NCBI RefSeq assembly: GCF_023499255.1
Contig: NZ_CP092183.1
Span: 2,115,501 to 2,179,500 of the forward strand
Source: Couchioplanes caeruleus
GTDB lineage: Bacteria; Actinomycetota; Actinomycetes; Mycobacteriales; Micromonosporaceae
DNA: 64,000 nt
Direction of reading: 5' to 3'
How positions within the stretch are numbered: the first letter of the stretch is position 1; each line of letters starts with the position of its first letter. Shown here piece by piece: positions 32,003 through 40,734 of the stretch. The position numbers and the translations under genes were made by a program. Under the pieces are notes generated by a model that was not told the DNA's origin, ran no database searches, and saw nothing but the letters and a program-made list of their open reading frames with translations.

Positions 32003-32178
32003 GCGCGGCTGTGCTCGCTTCGTGCTCGGGGCTCACGCCGTCCGTTTGAGCGCGGCTGTGCTCGCTGTGTGCCGTCCGTCTGAGCGCCGCCTTGCTCGCT
32101 TCGTGCTCGGGGCTCACGCCGCCCGCTTGAGCGCCGTTGTGCTCACTGCGTGCCTGAAGCTCACGCCGCCCGCTTGAG
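31981..32178. repeat. About 47-bp tandem repeat duplicating a gene-end sequence
   Basis: GGGGCTCACGCCG begins units at 31981, 32028 and 32109, with a truncated copy at about 32071 and a last one at about 32157. The first unit contains the end of the DUF488 gene, and the last contains the end of the convergent VOC gene (CACGCCGCCCGCTTGAGC). The array lies exactly between the two converging stop codons. Confidence 0.75.
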
Positions 32179-32553
32179 CAGGCAGAACTCGTTGTCCTCC
32201 GGGTCGGCGAGCACGGTCAGCGTGTCGGTCTCCCACAGGAACCGGGCGCCCAGCCCGGTCAGCCGCTCGAGCTCCGCGGCGGGATCGTCGGCGGCCACGT
32301 CGAGGTGGACCCGATTCTTCACGGTCTTCGCCTCGGGCACCTTCGTGAACCACAACCGAGGACCGCCACCGGCCCCGGGCAGCACGAGAACGGTCGGATC
32401 ATCCTCGGGATCCTCGACCCCCTGGGCCCGCAACCGCTCCAGATCCTCCGCCGTGTACGGCGCGATCGCATAATCCTCGAGCACCGCCACCCAGAACCGG
32501 GCCAGCGGAGCGGGCCGAGCACAATCCACGACAATGTCCTTGATCCGCGCCAT
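32161..32553 (-). CDS. VOC/glyoxalase-like protein
   Basis: A 130-residue vicinal-oxygen-chelate fold protein: MARIKDIVVDCARPAPLARF (beta-alpha-beta start of the fold), WFTKVPEAKTVKNRVHLDV (second-half strand with the conserved His), and FCLLKRAA at the end. This is the Glyoxalase_6 type common in actinomycetes. Such proteins include small-molecule binding or resistance proteins, so a function cannot be given. ATG at 32553 is the family start; the frame stays open further upstream through an 18-bp repeat, but this would add only Ala/Arg/Ser repeats. It is convergent with DUF488. Confidence 0.85.
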   Translation of the reverse strand: MARIKDIVVDCARPAPLARFWVAVLEDYAIAPYTAEDLERLRAQGVEDPEDDPTVLVLPGAGGGPRLWFTKVPEAKTVKNRVHLDVAADDPAAELERLTGLGARFLWETDTLTVLADPEDNEFCLLKRAA

Positions 32554-32650
32554 GCCGCCGAGCGTAATGCCGCCCCCGTCGCCCCGCTGACCGCTGGCCC
32601 CGCTGCCCGCGCAGAGCCCGCTGACCGCCGTCGCCGCCGCCCGCGCAGAG

Positions 32651-32740
32651 CTCGCTGCCCGCGCAGAGCTCGCTGCCCGCGCAGAGCTCGCTGCCCGCGC
32701 ACAGCCCGCTGCCCGCGCACAGCCCGCTGCCCGCGCAGAG
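32651..32740. repeat. 18-bp tandem repeat, five full copies
   Basis: Units of the form CTCGCTGCCCGCGCAGAG run from 32651 to 32740 with a few substitutions; further degenerate copies flank them. In the minus-strand frame of the VOC gene each unit is six codons and would read ARAASS-like hexapeptides upstream of the ATG at 32553. It is part of a 555-bp stretch without a convincing gene. Confidence 0.8.
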
Positions 32741-32912
32741 TCCGCCCGCAAAGAGCCCGCCGCGGCACGCCACACCAGGAGACCAGGCCGCCGCGCCGTT
32801 GGCCGGGCGCGCTGCTGAGTCCGGCGCGGGTTGTGGTGTCCCCTCCGCGCGCGGGCCGGCCGACGCGTCGCGCTACCTGACGTGCGCCGTGCCCGTCTCG
32901 TTACCCATGGCC

Positions 32913-33100
32913 CGGCCGGGCTTGGTGCGGCTTGGCTGTCTCGCCCGGCGTGGCTCGGCCGATGTGGTTGTGCCGTCTCGTTCCGCGGGCCCGGTCGGGC
33001 TTTGTGCGGCCTGGCTGTCGCGGCCGATGTGGTTGTGTCGTCTTGTTCCGCGGGGCCGGTCGGGCTTGGTGCGGCCTGGCCGTCGCGGCCGGGAGGGGGC
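32913..33100. repeat. 65-79 bp direct repeat, about three copies
   Basis: CGGYCGGGCTTKGTGCGGC starts copies at 32913, 32992 and 33057; the second to third spacing is 65 bp and the first copy has a 14-bp insertion. The sequence GATGTGGTTGTGYCGTCT recurs within the first two copies. It lies between the VOC and GtrA genes and carries no supportable ORF. Confidence 0.7.
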
Positions 33101-33108
33101 GGCCGGTG

Positions 33109-33687
33109 TTACGCCGCGCGGCTCTCGTCGGGGTCTGCTGGGAAGGGTACGAGGGTGCGGCCGGGCCGGGCGTCCGCGTGGGGGAAGACCCAGCGGCGGA
33201 AGGCCCACAGGCGGAAGGCCATGGCGAGCAGCGTGCCCAGGATGATGCCGGCCACGAAGTCGCTGACCTCCTGCGACAGCCGGCTCACGTCCGGTACGCG
33301 CAGGTCGAGGGCGTAGCGGGCGATCCACATCGGGATGTCGTTGACCACGATGCCGACCGCGCTGATGCCGAAGAACAGGATCGCCTCGTGGTGGCGTTGG
33401 CGGCCGCCCCGGGTCTTGAAGGACCATTCGCGGTTGAGGACGTACGAGACGCCGGTTGCGACCATCGTGGCGATGGTGAGCGCCGCGATGGGCTTCTCGT
33501 GCAGCACGGTCAGCTTGAGCGCGTAGTTCACCACGACCGTGATGACGAAGCACGTGCCGCCCACCACCAGGAACTTGAGCACCTCGCGGTGGCGTACCAG
33601 GTAGCGGCGGGCCGGGCCGGGCAGCACGGCGAGCAGGCGTCCGACGATCCGGCCGTAGCGCCCCGCGGCGGCGGTTCCGTCTGTCAT
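33109..33687 (-). CDS. GtrA family membrane protein
   Basis: A 192-residue protein with four membrane helices of the GtrA type, proteins that help move undecaprenyl-linked sugars for cell-surface glycosylation. Visible signatures are EVLKFLVVGGTCFVITVVVN, TVLHEKPIAALTIATMVATG, VSYVLNREWSFKTRGG (the conserved N-x-x-W-T/S-F at the end of helix 3), and GIVVNDIPMWIARYAL. It starts at ATG 33687; the C-terminal tail is basic and probably cytoplasmic. No glycosyltransferase partner is adjacent. The 87-nt gap from the PPOX gene upstream suggests its own or shared promoter. Confidence 0.88.
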   Translation of the reverse strand: MTDGTAAAGRYGRIVGRLLAVLPGPARRYLVRHREVLKFLVVGGTCFVITVVVNYALKLTVLHEKPIAALTIATMVATGVSYVLNREWSFKTRGGRQRHHEAILFFGISAVGIVVNDIPMWIARYALDLRVPDVSRLSQEVSDFVAGIILGTLLAMAFRLWAFRRWVFPHADARPGRTLVPFPADPDESRAA

Positions 33688-33774
33688 CCGCGGGACTTTA
33701 GCGGTGGCCGCACCCGCCCCGCTGCCCGCCGAAGCGTGATCTCCGCCGCTCACCCCGGCGGGATCGGCAGAGGC

Positions 33775-34197
33775 TCAGCCCATCACCCACCCGTACAGCC
33801 GCTCCACCCGCAAGCTCAGCACCAGCCGGCCGTCGGCCACCATCGCGCGCCGGTATTCGGCCCAGTCCGGGTGCTCCTTGCCGCCGACCAGCCGGTAGAC
33901 CTCGATGAGCTCCTCCACCGTGGCGTCGTGCTCGTCGGCGGAGGGCGGGGAGAGGGTGGCCGTCGCCTCGGCCACGGCGTAGCCGCCGCCCGGGGCTTCC
34001 ACGCGGAGCGTGGCGCGGGGGTCGCGGCGGAGGTTGTGGACTTTGGCGAGGCTGGACCGGGTCGAGGCGCGCAGCACGCGGGTGGCCGGGTCGGCGGTGT
34101 AGTTGATGTCGGAGAGCTGGGGGCGGCCGTCGCGTTTGATGGTGGCCAGCGTGCACAGGTTGGCCGCGGCGATGACGGCCCAGAGGTTCTCGGACAT
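33775..34197 (-). CDS. PPOX-class F420-dependent oxidoreductase
   Basis: A 140-residue split-barrel protein: LWAVIAAANLCTLATIKRDG, RPQLSDINYTADPATRVL, ASTRSSLAKVHNLRRDPRAT and LRVEAPGGGYAVAEATATL are classical features of the actinobacterial TIGR03618/Rv1155-like group that binds F420; HPDWAEYRRAMVADGRLVLS is the C-terminal segment. It may reduce small molecules or act in F420-related stress handling; no substrate can be inferred. It lies next to a hairpin terminator that separates it from GH92-2. Confidence 0.87.
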   Translation of the reverse strand: MSENLWAVIAAANLCTLATIKRDGRPQLSDINYTADPATRVLRASTRSSLAKVHNLRRDPRATLRVEAPGGGYAVAEATATLSPPSADEHDATVEELIEVYRLVGGKEHPDWAEYRRAMVADGRLVLSLRVERLYGWVMG

Positions 34198-34210
34198 GGT
34201 GAGAACAGTA

Positions 34211-34247
34211 GAGCGCCGCGGGCCCCTCGTGGGGGTCCGCGGCGCTC
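34211..34247. terminator. Hairpin downstream of GH92-2
   Basis: GAGCGCCGCGG pairs with CCGCGGCGCTC, with an inner GGGG/CCCC extension around a small loop, 14 nt after the GH92-2 stop (minus strand, 34261) and 13 nt before the PPOX start at 34197. It should end the GH92-2 transcript. Confidence 0.75.
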
Positions 34248-34260
34248 GGTGATCAGATCG

Positions 34261-37200
34261 TCAGATTCGTGCGCACTGGGCCAGGCGGGCGCCCGTACCC
34301 GTGGTGGCGAGGCCGTTGTTGACCGGCGCCGGCTGGTTGCCGGTGCAGGTCAGCGGGCCGTTGACCGTGTCGGCCGCGACGACCGTGGCGGTACGGTTGT
34401 TCAGCAGCGTGACCGCCCCCTTGATGGTCGACGCCTCCAGCAGCACCGGACCCGAGCCGGTCACCGTGACCGGGCCGTTGACCGTGGCGTGCAGCAGCGA
34501 CACCGTGCCGGCGCCGGTCGCCGTGACCGCCGCTCGCAGGGTTGCCCCGGAGACGTAGAGCGACGCGCCCTTGGAGACCGTCACCAGGCCGGTCACCGTG
34601 GCGCCCTCCGTGATGCAGGTGACGCCCGACTTGACCGACACCGCGCCGACCACCTTGTCGGCGATCGTCGTGGTGCAGGCCGGCGCCGGCCTGCCCAGCA
34701 GCTCGACCTCGGCCAGCGTGGTGCTGGTCTCGCCGGTGTTGGCGGTGACGTCGAGCTTGTACGACGTGTACCGGCCCGGCTTGGCGATCTTGAACGGCCG
34801 GGTCTGCAGGCGCCAGTCGAAGGTCTGGTCGCTGCGCTCGTCGATGGTCGTCCAGGTGGTGCCGTCGTACGAGCCGGAGAGCTTCCACGCCTTGGGGTCG
34901 CCGGCCACCGCACCCGAGGTCAGGGTGTAGTAGTCGGCCTGCTGACCGCCGCCGGTGAAGTCCCACTGCCACGACGGCGTCGCGGAGGCGAAGACCGCAC
35001 GGGTGTTCGACGTGTCGTCCACCAGGGCCGGCTCCGACGCCGTGCCCTTGCCGGGGCCGGTGAGGTCGCGCAGCGGGCTCGGCACCGCGTCACCTTCGGT
35101 GATCGACGGCGGCGCCGCGTCGTCGCCCGTACCCCAGGTGGACGGTTCCGGGCCCATGGCGAAGTCCAGAACCGCGCCGTTCGCGAGCAGGGAGTGCGGC
35201 AGGGAGGTCGACGTGTACGCCTTCCCGTTCACCTTCAGCGACTGCACGTACACGTTCTTGGCGCTGTTGTCCGGGGCGTTGACCACGATCTTCTTGCCGC
35301 CGGGCAGGTTGATCGTGGCCTTGGTGAAGAGCGGCGACCCGATCGCGTACGCCGGGCTGCCCATCTGCAGCGGGTAGAAGCCCAGCGCGCTGAAGATGTA
35401 CCAGGCGCTCATCTCGCCGTTGTCCTCGTCGCCCGGGTAGCCCTGGCCGATCTCGCTGCCCAGGTAGAGCCGGGACAGCGCCTCGCGGACGATCTTCTGT
35501 GCCTTGGCGGGCTCGCCGGCGTAGTCGTACATGTAGGGGATGTGGTGCGACGGCTGGTTGCTGAAGCCCCACTGGCCCATGCGGACGTCGCGCGCCTCGA
35601 GCATCTCGTGGATCGTGCCGCCGTACGAGCCGGGGAAGGTGGCCGTCTCGGGCGTCGAGAAGAACTTGTCGAGCTTGTCCGCGAGCTTGTTCTTGCCGCC
35701 GTACAGGTTGGCGAGGCCCTGGCCGTCCTGCGGTACGTGGAACGCCATGTTCCAGCCGTCGGTCTCGGTGTAGTCGTAGCCCCAGACCCGCGGGTCGTAG
35801 CTCGACGGCGAGTTGCGCCAGGTGCCGCTGCTGTCCTTGCCCTGGAAGAAGTTCACGTTCGGGTCGAACATGTTGACGTAGTTCTGGGCCCGGTTGCGGA
35901 AGTACTCGGCCTGTTCGGCGTACTCGCCGGCCTTGGGGCCGCCCTTCTTCGCCAGCGCCGCGGCCATGTTGGCGATGCCGAAGTCGTTGATGTAGCCGTC
36001 CATGGCCCAGGACATGGCCTCGCCGGTGACGTCGAGCGGCGTGTAGCCCTTGAAGATCGACGTCGCCAGGCCCTTGCGGCCCACGTTCTGGTTCGGCGGC
36101 GTCACGGTCGCGTTCTTGATCGCCGCCTGGTAGGCGGCCTCGGCGTCGATGCCGGGCACACCCTTGAGGTACGCGTCGGCGAACGCGACGTCGGAGCTGG
36201 TGCCGACCATCAGGTTGGCGTAGCCGGGGGAGGACCACCGGGAGATCCAGCCGCCGTCGCGGTACTGCTGGACGAAGCCGTCGACCATCTCGCCGGCGGA
36301 CTCCGGGGTCAGCAGCGAGTACGCCGGCCACGTGGTGCGGTACGTGTCCCAGAAGCCGTTGTTGACGTACACCTTGCCGTCCTTGACCGGCGCGCCCGTC
36401 TCCGTGGGTGAGCTGGCCGGGCTGGTGACCGCCGACTGCACGGTGTGCTTCCAGACCGGCGCCGCAGCGGTGCCGGTGTTCTCGTAGCCGGAGTTCGGGT
36501 AGAGGAACAGCCGGTACATGTTCGAGTAGAGCGTGACGAGCTGGTCCTCGGTCGCGCCCTCGACCTCGACGGTCTTCAGCTTGGCGTCCCAGGCGGCCTG
36601 CGCCCGGTCGCGGATCTGCGCGACGGTGGCGTCCGCCGCGACCTCCAGGTCGAGGTTGTGCTTGGCCTGCTCGACGCTGATCAGCGAGGTGGCGATGCGC
36701 ATCGTCACCGTCTTGTCCTGCGCGGTGTCGAACGTGACGTAGCCGGTCGACGGGCGGTTGCCGGTGGGCAGCATGCCGCTCGCGGTGATCGGGGCGTCGA
36801 CCGTCGCGTACATGAACATGCGGGTGTAGCCGGCGGAGAGGCTGCCGCTGTTCACGTCGGACCAGCCGGAGACCGCGCGGTTCGCGGCGTCGATCGTCAG
36901 GCCCGAGCGGTTGTCCACGTTGTCGAAGATGAGGTTCGAGCTGTCCCCGGTGAACGTGAACTGGAACAGGGCCGCGTGGTCGGTCGGCGCGAACTCCGTC
37001 TTGAGCCCGTTGTCGAAGGTGACGCCGTAGTAGTACGGCTTCGCGACCTCGTTCTCGTGGCCGAAGGCGAGCGCCCGGTTGGTGCGGTTGGCGTCCGGCG
37101 TACCGGTGGCGGCCGACGGCATGACCTGGAACGTCTGGCGGTCACCCATCCACGGGCTGGGCTCGTGGCTGGCGGCGAACGCCTGCAGGGTCGGCCGGTT

Positions 37201-38532
37201 CGCGGCGTTGTTCTGGCGGTGGTACTCGTACAGCCAGTTGACGGAGCCGGCGTTGGTCATCGGCGTCCAGAAGTTGAAGCCGTGCGGCACCGCGGTGGCC
37301 GGGTAGTTGTTGCCGCGGGAGAAGTCGCCCGAGGACTGCGTGCCGCGGCGGGTCTCGGCGTACTCCGAGAGGTGGGCGCGGGGCTGCGCGGGCGGGACCT
37401 CGCGGACGGCGATGTCGTCGTACCACGCCCGGAAGCTCGTGGGACCGTCCGGCTTGTCGTACCCGATCAGGATCTTGTCGATGGTCTTGCCCTCGGCGAC
37501 CTTGCCGATCCGGCTGGTGCGCTTGTTCCACTGGGCGGTGTAGAGCGTCTTGGACGCGCCCTGCGCGGCCGGGCTGACGACCACGCCGTGCTGGTCGACG
37601 GCCTTCAGGTCCGACAGGTACGTCCCGTCGGTGAACGCCAGGTCGACGGCCGTGTACGTGGCCGGGTTGCTCAGGTCCTCGCGGTTGAACTCGGGTAGCA
37701 CCAGGTACGACAGCTCGGTGTCGGCGGTGACCGCCACGTCCACGTCGAAGACCTTGTTGTACGAGTAGCCGCGCCCCTCGGCGGTGTGCCGCCCGGCGAT
37801 CTGGAACGCCTTGACCCCGGTGTAGCCCACGCCGGCCTTGGCGGTCGGGGAGCTCGCGGGCCCGTTGCCGGGCCGGCTCTGCATCGGGCCGGCCGGCGGC
37901 GCCCCGGTGTTGTCGTCGGCGAGCTCGAGGTCGGCGAGCTGGGTGAGGTTGCCCGACGGGTGGCCGGTGATGCTCAGGCGGTAGATCGGGAACGAGCCCG
38001 GGTTCGCCACCGTGTACGTCTTCGTCTGGAAGCGCTCGTCGAACGTCTGGCCGGTCCGCGTGTCCACGGTCGTCCAGGTGGTGCCGTTCGCCGAGCCCTC
38101 CAGGGTCCAGTCCCGCGGGTCCCGCTCCGGCGCGTCGTTGGCGGAGGTCAGCGCGTACTTCACGACGGTGGCCGGGGCGTCCAGCGTGTACTGCGCCCAG
38201 CTGGTCGGCGTGTCGACCAGCCACTTGGTCGCCGCGTCGCCGTCGTTGAGGTTGTTCACGCCCTCGTTGGGGTTGGGCTGGGCGTTCGCGGCGATCGCGG
38301 TGACGTGATCGCGCAGGCTGCCCGGCATGCCGACGGCGACCGAGCCGTCGACGCCGCTGCTGCGGTCGCCGTCCACGGTGTCGGTCCAGGTGGGCTGCGG
38401 GTCGTCGGTCTCGAAGGACGACGCGAACGAGGTCGCCGCCGCCGCGTGCGCGGCGCCGCCGCCGGCGACCGCTGCGGCCGCGGCCACGAGACTGACGGAT
38501 AACAGGGCTGCGCCCCATCGTGGCCGGTGCAT
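34261..38532 (-). CDS. Very large secreted modular GH92 alpha-mannosidase (2)
   Basis: A 1423-residue exported enzyme. Signal peptide about 1-34 (MHRPRWGAALLSVSLVAAAA, cut near HAAAA). Next comes an F5/8 type C module (about 60-210: LNDGDAATKWLVDTPTSWAQ, STVDTRTGQTFDE-like), a beta-rich region, and GH92 core (about 380-1120): RAHLSEYAETRRGTQSSGDF, FWDTYRTTWPAYSLL, GGWISRWSSPGY, DYTETDGWNMAFHVPQDG with the candidate acid Glu, and PGDEDNGEMSAWYIFSALG. A second F5/8C module (about 1140-1280) precedes a C-terminal array of 19-residue beta repeats (about 1300-1423). ATG 38532 has RBS AAGGAG. It is paralogous to GH92-1 but with a different acid-loop (ETDGWN versus EGGSYQ), so linkage specificity may differ. 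Confidence 0.94.
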   Translation of the reverse strand: MHRPRWGAALLSVSLVAAAAAVAGGGAAHAAAATSFASSFETDDPQPTWTDTVDGDRSSGVDGSVAVGMPGSLRDHVTAIAANAQPNPNEGVNNLNDGDAATKWLVDTPTSWAQYTLDAPATVVKYALTSANDAPERDPRDWTLEGSANGTTWTTVDTRTGQTFDERFQTKTYTVANPGSFPIYRLSITGHPSGNLTQLADLELADDNTGAPPAGPMQSRPGNGPASSPTAKAGVGYTGVKAFQIAGRHTAEGRGYSYNKVFDVDVAVTADTELSYLVLPEFNREDLSNPATYTAVDLAFTDGTYLSDLKAVDQHGVVVSPAAQGASKTLYTAQWNKRTSRIGKVAEGKTIDKILIGYDKPDGPTSFRAWYDDIAVREVPPAQPRAHLSEYAETRRGTQSSGDFSRGNNYPATAVPHGFNFWTPMTNAGSVNWLYEYHRQNNAANRPTLQAFAASHEPSPWMGDRQTFQVMPSAATGTPDANRTNRALAFGHENEVAKPYYYGVTFDNGLKTEFAPTDHAALFQFTFTGDSSNLIFDNVDNRSGLTIDAANRAVSGWSDVNSGSLSAGYTRMFMYATVDAPITASGMLPTGNRPSTGYVTFDTAQDKTVTMRIATSLISVEQAKHNLDLEVAADATVAQIRDRAQAAWDAKLKTVEVEGATEDQLVTLYSNMYRLFLYPNSGYENTGTAAAPVWKHTVQSAVTSPASSPTETGAPVKDGKVYVNNGFWDTYRTTWPAYSLLTPESAGEMVDGFVQQYRDGGWISRWSSPGYANLMVGTSSDVAFADAYLKGVPGIDAEAAYQAAIKNATVTPPNQNVGRKGLATSIFKGYTPLDVTGEAMSWAMDGYINDFGIANMAAALAKKGGPKAGEYAEQAEYFRNRAQNYVNMFDPNVNFFQGKDSSGTWRNSPSSYDPRVWGYDYTETDGWNMAFHVPQDGQGLANLYGGKNKLADKLDKFFSTPETATFPGSYGGTIHEMLEARDVRMGQWGFSNQPSHHIPYMYDYAGEPAKAQKIVREALSRLYLGSEIGQGYPGDEDNGEMSAWYIFSALGFYPLQMGSPAYAIGSPLFTKATINLPGGKKIVVNAPDNSAKNVYVQSLKVNGKAYTSTSLPHSLLANGAVLDFAMGPEPSTWGTGDDAAPPSITEGDAVPSPLRDLTGPGKGTASEPALVDDTSNTRAVFASATPSWQWDFTGGGQQADYYTLTSGAVAGDPKAWKLSGSYDGTTWTTIDERSDQTFDWRLQTRPFKIAKPGRYTSYKLDVTANTGETSTTLAEVELLGRPAPACTTTIADKVVGAVSVKSGVTCITEGATVTGLVTVSKGASLYVSGATLRAAVTATGAGTVSLLHATVNGPVTVTGSGPVLLEASTIKGAVTLLNNRTATVVAADTVNGPLTCTGNQPAPVNNGLATTGTGARLAQCARI

Positions 38533-38841
38533 GCCGTCTCCTTGCAAGGCTGAGGGGAAGGGCTGACGGAAACATCCGCGACACATCGTCACGTGTCCCT
38601 ACATCGATACGCAAGGGTTGGACCGCACACGATCGCCCATGATTGACATCGATGTCAGCTTGACGCCCTGAACCCCTTGCCCGGGTCCGTCAGCTAGGCA
38701 TATGGTCGAACGGCCGGACCCTGGACGCGATCACGAACGCGATGATCGATGTTGGATCGTGTGCGGTTATCGCCGCGCGCCGAGGGGCCCGGCCAGCGCC
38801 GCGAGGCGACGATCCCGTCGCGGCTCACGGCGCACGGAAGG
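38533..38841. other. 309-bp intergenic region with GH92-2 promoter and operators
   Basis: No gene is supported here. The side near 38533 is the leader and promoter of GH92-2 (minus strand) and contains the perfect palindrome at 38644-38657 plus a weaker ACATCGATAC copy at 38601-38610. The other side, toward 38841, abuts the stop of the response regulator. Confidence 0.7.
38644..38657. promoter_or_regulatory. LacI-type operator upstream of GH92-2
   Basis: TGACATCGATGTCA is a perfect 14-bp palindrome, 112 nt upstream of the GH92-2 ATG at 38532. The same word occurs near GH92-1 (17510) and near the LacI gene at 42288. Confidence 0.7.
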
Positions 38842-39489
38842 CTACCCGGCCAGCCCTTCCTCGTACGCGACGATGACCAGCTGGACCCGGTCCCGGACGC
38901 CGAGCTTGGAGATCGCCCGGGTGATGTGGGTCTTCGCCGTGAGCGGGCTGATCACCAGCCGGCGGGCGATGTCCTCGTTGGACAGCCCGGCGGCCACCAG
39001 CGCCACCACCTCCCGCTCGCGCGCCGTCAGCACCTCGAGGCGCCGCCCGCCCGGCGCGGCCGCGGGCCGGTGCGCGAACTGCGTGACGACCCGGCGCGTG
39101 ACGCTCGGCGAGAGCAGCGCCTCCCCGGCCGCCACGACCCGGACGGCGTGCCGCAGCCCTTCCGGGTCCACCTCCTTGGTGAGGAAGCCGCTCGCGCCGG
39201 CCGCCAGCGCGGCGAACACGTACTCGTCGGTCTCGAACGTGGTGAGGATGACGATCCGGCACTCCGGGGCCTCGGCCAGGATGCGCCGGGTCGCCTCGAT
39301 GCCGTCGAGGCCGGGCATGCGGATGTCCATCAGGACGACGTCCGGGCGTACGGCGCGGGCCGTGCGGACCGCCTCGTCGCCGGTCGACGCCTCGCCGACG
39401 ACCTCGATGCCCCGGTCGCGCTTGAGCAGGCTGCGGAACCCGGCCCGGACGAGGTGCTGGTCGTCGGCGAGCAGGACGGAGATCGTCAC
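38842..39489 (-). CDS. NarL-family response regulator
   Basis: A 215-residue two-component regulator. The receiver domain (1-120) starts ISVLLADDQHLVRAGFRSLL with the acidic pocket DD, phospho-acceptor Asp in DVVLMDIRMPGLDGIEATRR, Thr in IVILTTFETDEYVF and Lys in GFLTKEVDPEGL. The LuxR-type HTH (about 150-210) is VLTAREREVVALVAAGLSNE followed by DIARRLVISPLTAKTHI. GTG at 39489 overlaps the kinase stop as GTGA. It is the cognate regulator of the kinase at 39486; targets are unknown. Confidence 0.95.
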   Translation of the reverse strand: MTISVLLADDQHLVRAGFRSLLKRDRGIEVVGEASTGDEAVRTARAVRPDVVLMDIRMPGLDGIEATRRILAEAPECRIVILTTFETDEYVFAALAAGASGFLTKEVDPEGLRHAVRVVAAGEALLSPSVTRRVVTQFAHRPAAAPGGRRLEVLTAREREVVALVAAGLSNEDIARRLVISPLTAKTHITRAISKLGVRDRVQLVIVAYEEGLAG

Positions 39490-40589
39490 GGCGCCAGCGG
39501 GATGGTCGCGTGGACGGTGAAGCCGCCCGCCGCTCCGGGTCCCGCCGTCAGCGCGCCGCCCAGCGCCGCGACCCGCTCGCGCATCCCCATGATCCCGCGC
39601 CCCTCCGTCACCGGCCCGCCGCCGCCGTCGTCCGTGATGTCCGCGACGACCGTGTCCGCCCCGTAGTCCAGCGTCACGGTGGCGGAGGCCGCCCGGGCGT
39701 GCCGCACGGTGTTCGTCAGTGACTCCTGCACGACGCGGTACACCGCCGTCGCCACGGGGGCGGGCACGGCCGTCCGCTCGCCGCGCTCGACGAGGCGTAC
39801 CGGCACTCCGGCAGACCGTACCCGCTCGGCGAGGTCGTCGAGGCCCTCCAGGCCGTGCGCCGGCTCGCCGCCCTCGAAGCGCAGCACGTCCACGAGCGCC
39901 CGGAGGTCGCTCATCGCGCGGCCACGGACGTCCTGGGCCAGCCGTACCGCGTCGCGCGCCTCCGTCGGGTCCTCCTCGAACGCGTCCAGGGCCACGTTGA
40001 GATGCACCCCCACCACGGCCAGGGTGTGCGAGACCACGTCGTGCAGGTCGCGCGCGATGTCGACGCGCTCCTCGGCCCGGCGCCGCCGGGCCTCGAGCTC
40101 CCGCTGCTCCAGCGTCTGCCGAAGCCGCGCGGCGACCTCGTCCTGCCAGCGCCGGGTGCTCCGGTACGCCTGCGTCAGCGCGAGCGCCGCGGCCAGCCAC
40201 AGCGCCTCGGCGCCGACCCGGCCGATCGTGGCGTCGAAGGTGCCCAGCTGCACGACGTAGTCCCAGACGAAGCCGTACCAGACGGTGAGGGCGCCGGCGA
40301 CGATCGCCGTACGGATCCGCCCGGCGAGCACGTTCGCCGCGAACGCCGCGGTGGCCGGCCACACCCAGCCGGCGCCGATCAGGTCGGCCGAACGCCACGC
40401 CACCACCGTGCCCAGCGACACGATCAGGACCGTCGCGGGCCACCGGCGCAGCAGCAGGGTCAGAACCGCCAGGTAGAGGGCCAGCGACCAGGTCAGCACG
40501 GGGTCCACGGTGCCGCCGGTCAGCGCCAGGCCGGCCGGTACGCCGACGAACGTGAGGCCGGCGGCCGTCCACAGCAGAGAAGTGCGCAT
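39486..40589 (-). CDS. DesK-type (HisKA_3) sensor histidine kinase
   Basis: A 367-residue membrane kinase with four to five spans in the first 150 residues (for example LSLALYLAVLTLLLRRWP-like and AGALTVWYGFVWDYVVQL). HisKA_3 dimerisation domain: ERVDIARDLHDVVSHTLAVV with the phospho-His. The ATPase domain has N-box QESLTNTVRHARAASATVTL and G-boxes DDGGGG and GRGIMGMRERVAALGG. ATG at 40589 is preferred over GTG at 40598 because GGGAGG lies 8 nt before it. The extracellular loops are very short, so it may sense membrane or cytoplasmic state. It forms an operon with the regulator. Confidence 0.92.
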   Translation of the reverse strand: MRTSLLWTAAGLTFVGVPAGLALTGGTVDPVLTWSLALYLAVLTLLLRRWPATVLIVSLGTVVAWRSADLIGAGWVWPATAAFAANVLAGRIRTAIVAGALTVWYGFVWDYVVQLGTFDATIGRVGAEALWLAAALALTQAYRSTRRWQDEVAARLRQTLEQRELEARRRRAEERVDIARDLHDVVSHTLAVVGVHLNVALDAFEEDPTEARDAVRLAQDVRGRAMSDLRALVDVLRFEGGEPAHGLEGLDDLAERVRSAGVPVRLVERGERTAVPAPVATAVYRVVQESLTNTVRHARAASATVTLDYGADTVVADITDDGGGGPVTEGRGIMGMRERVAALGGALTAGPGAAGGFTVHATIPLAP

Positions 40590-40734
40590 GCGTCTCACCT
40601 CCCGATGAGGGTCTCATTGATGCCGCCGACGCTATGGCCGTACGCGGGCGGGCCGCGTCGTCCGGCCGCGGTCTCCGCGACGGACGCCATCCGGGTACGC
40701 CCTACTCCGATCGATGTACCTCTAGGGTGGGCGG

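Noticed and set aside
32305..32880. Plus-strand frame over the VOC gene and the 18-bp repeats
   Set aside because: The VOC gene on the minus strand explains the coding signal and the rest is repeat.
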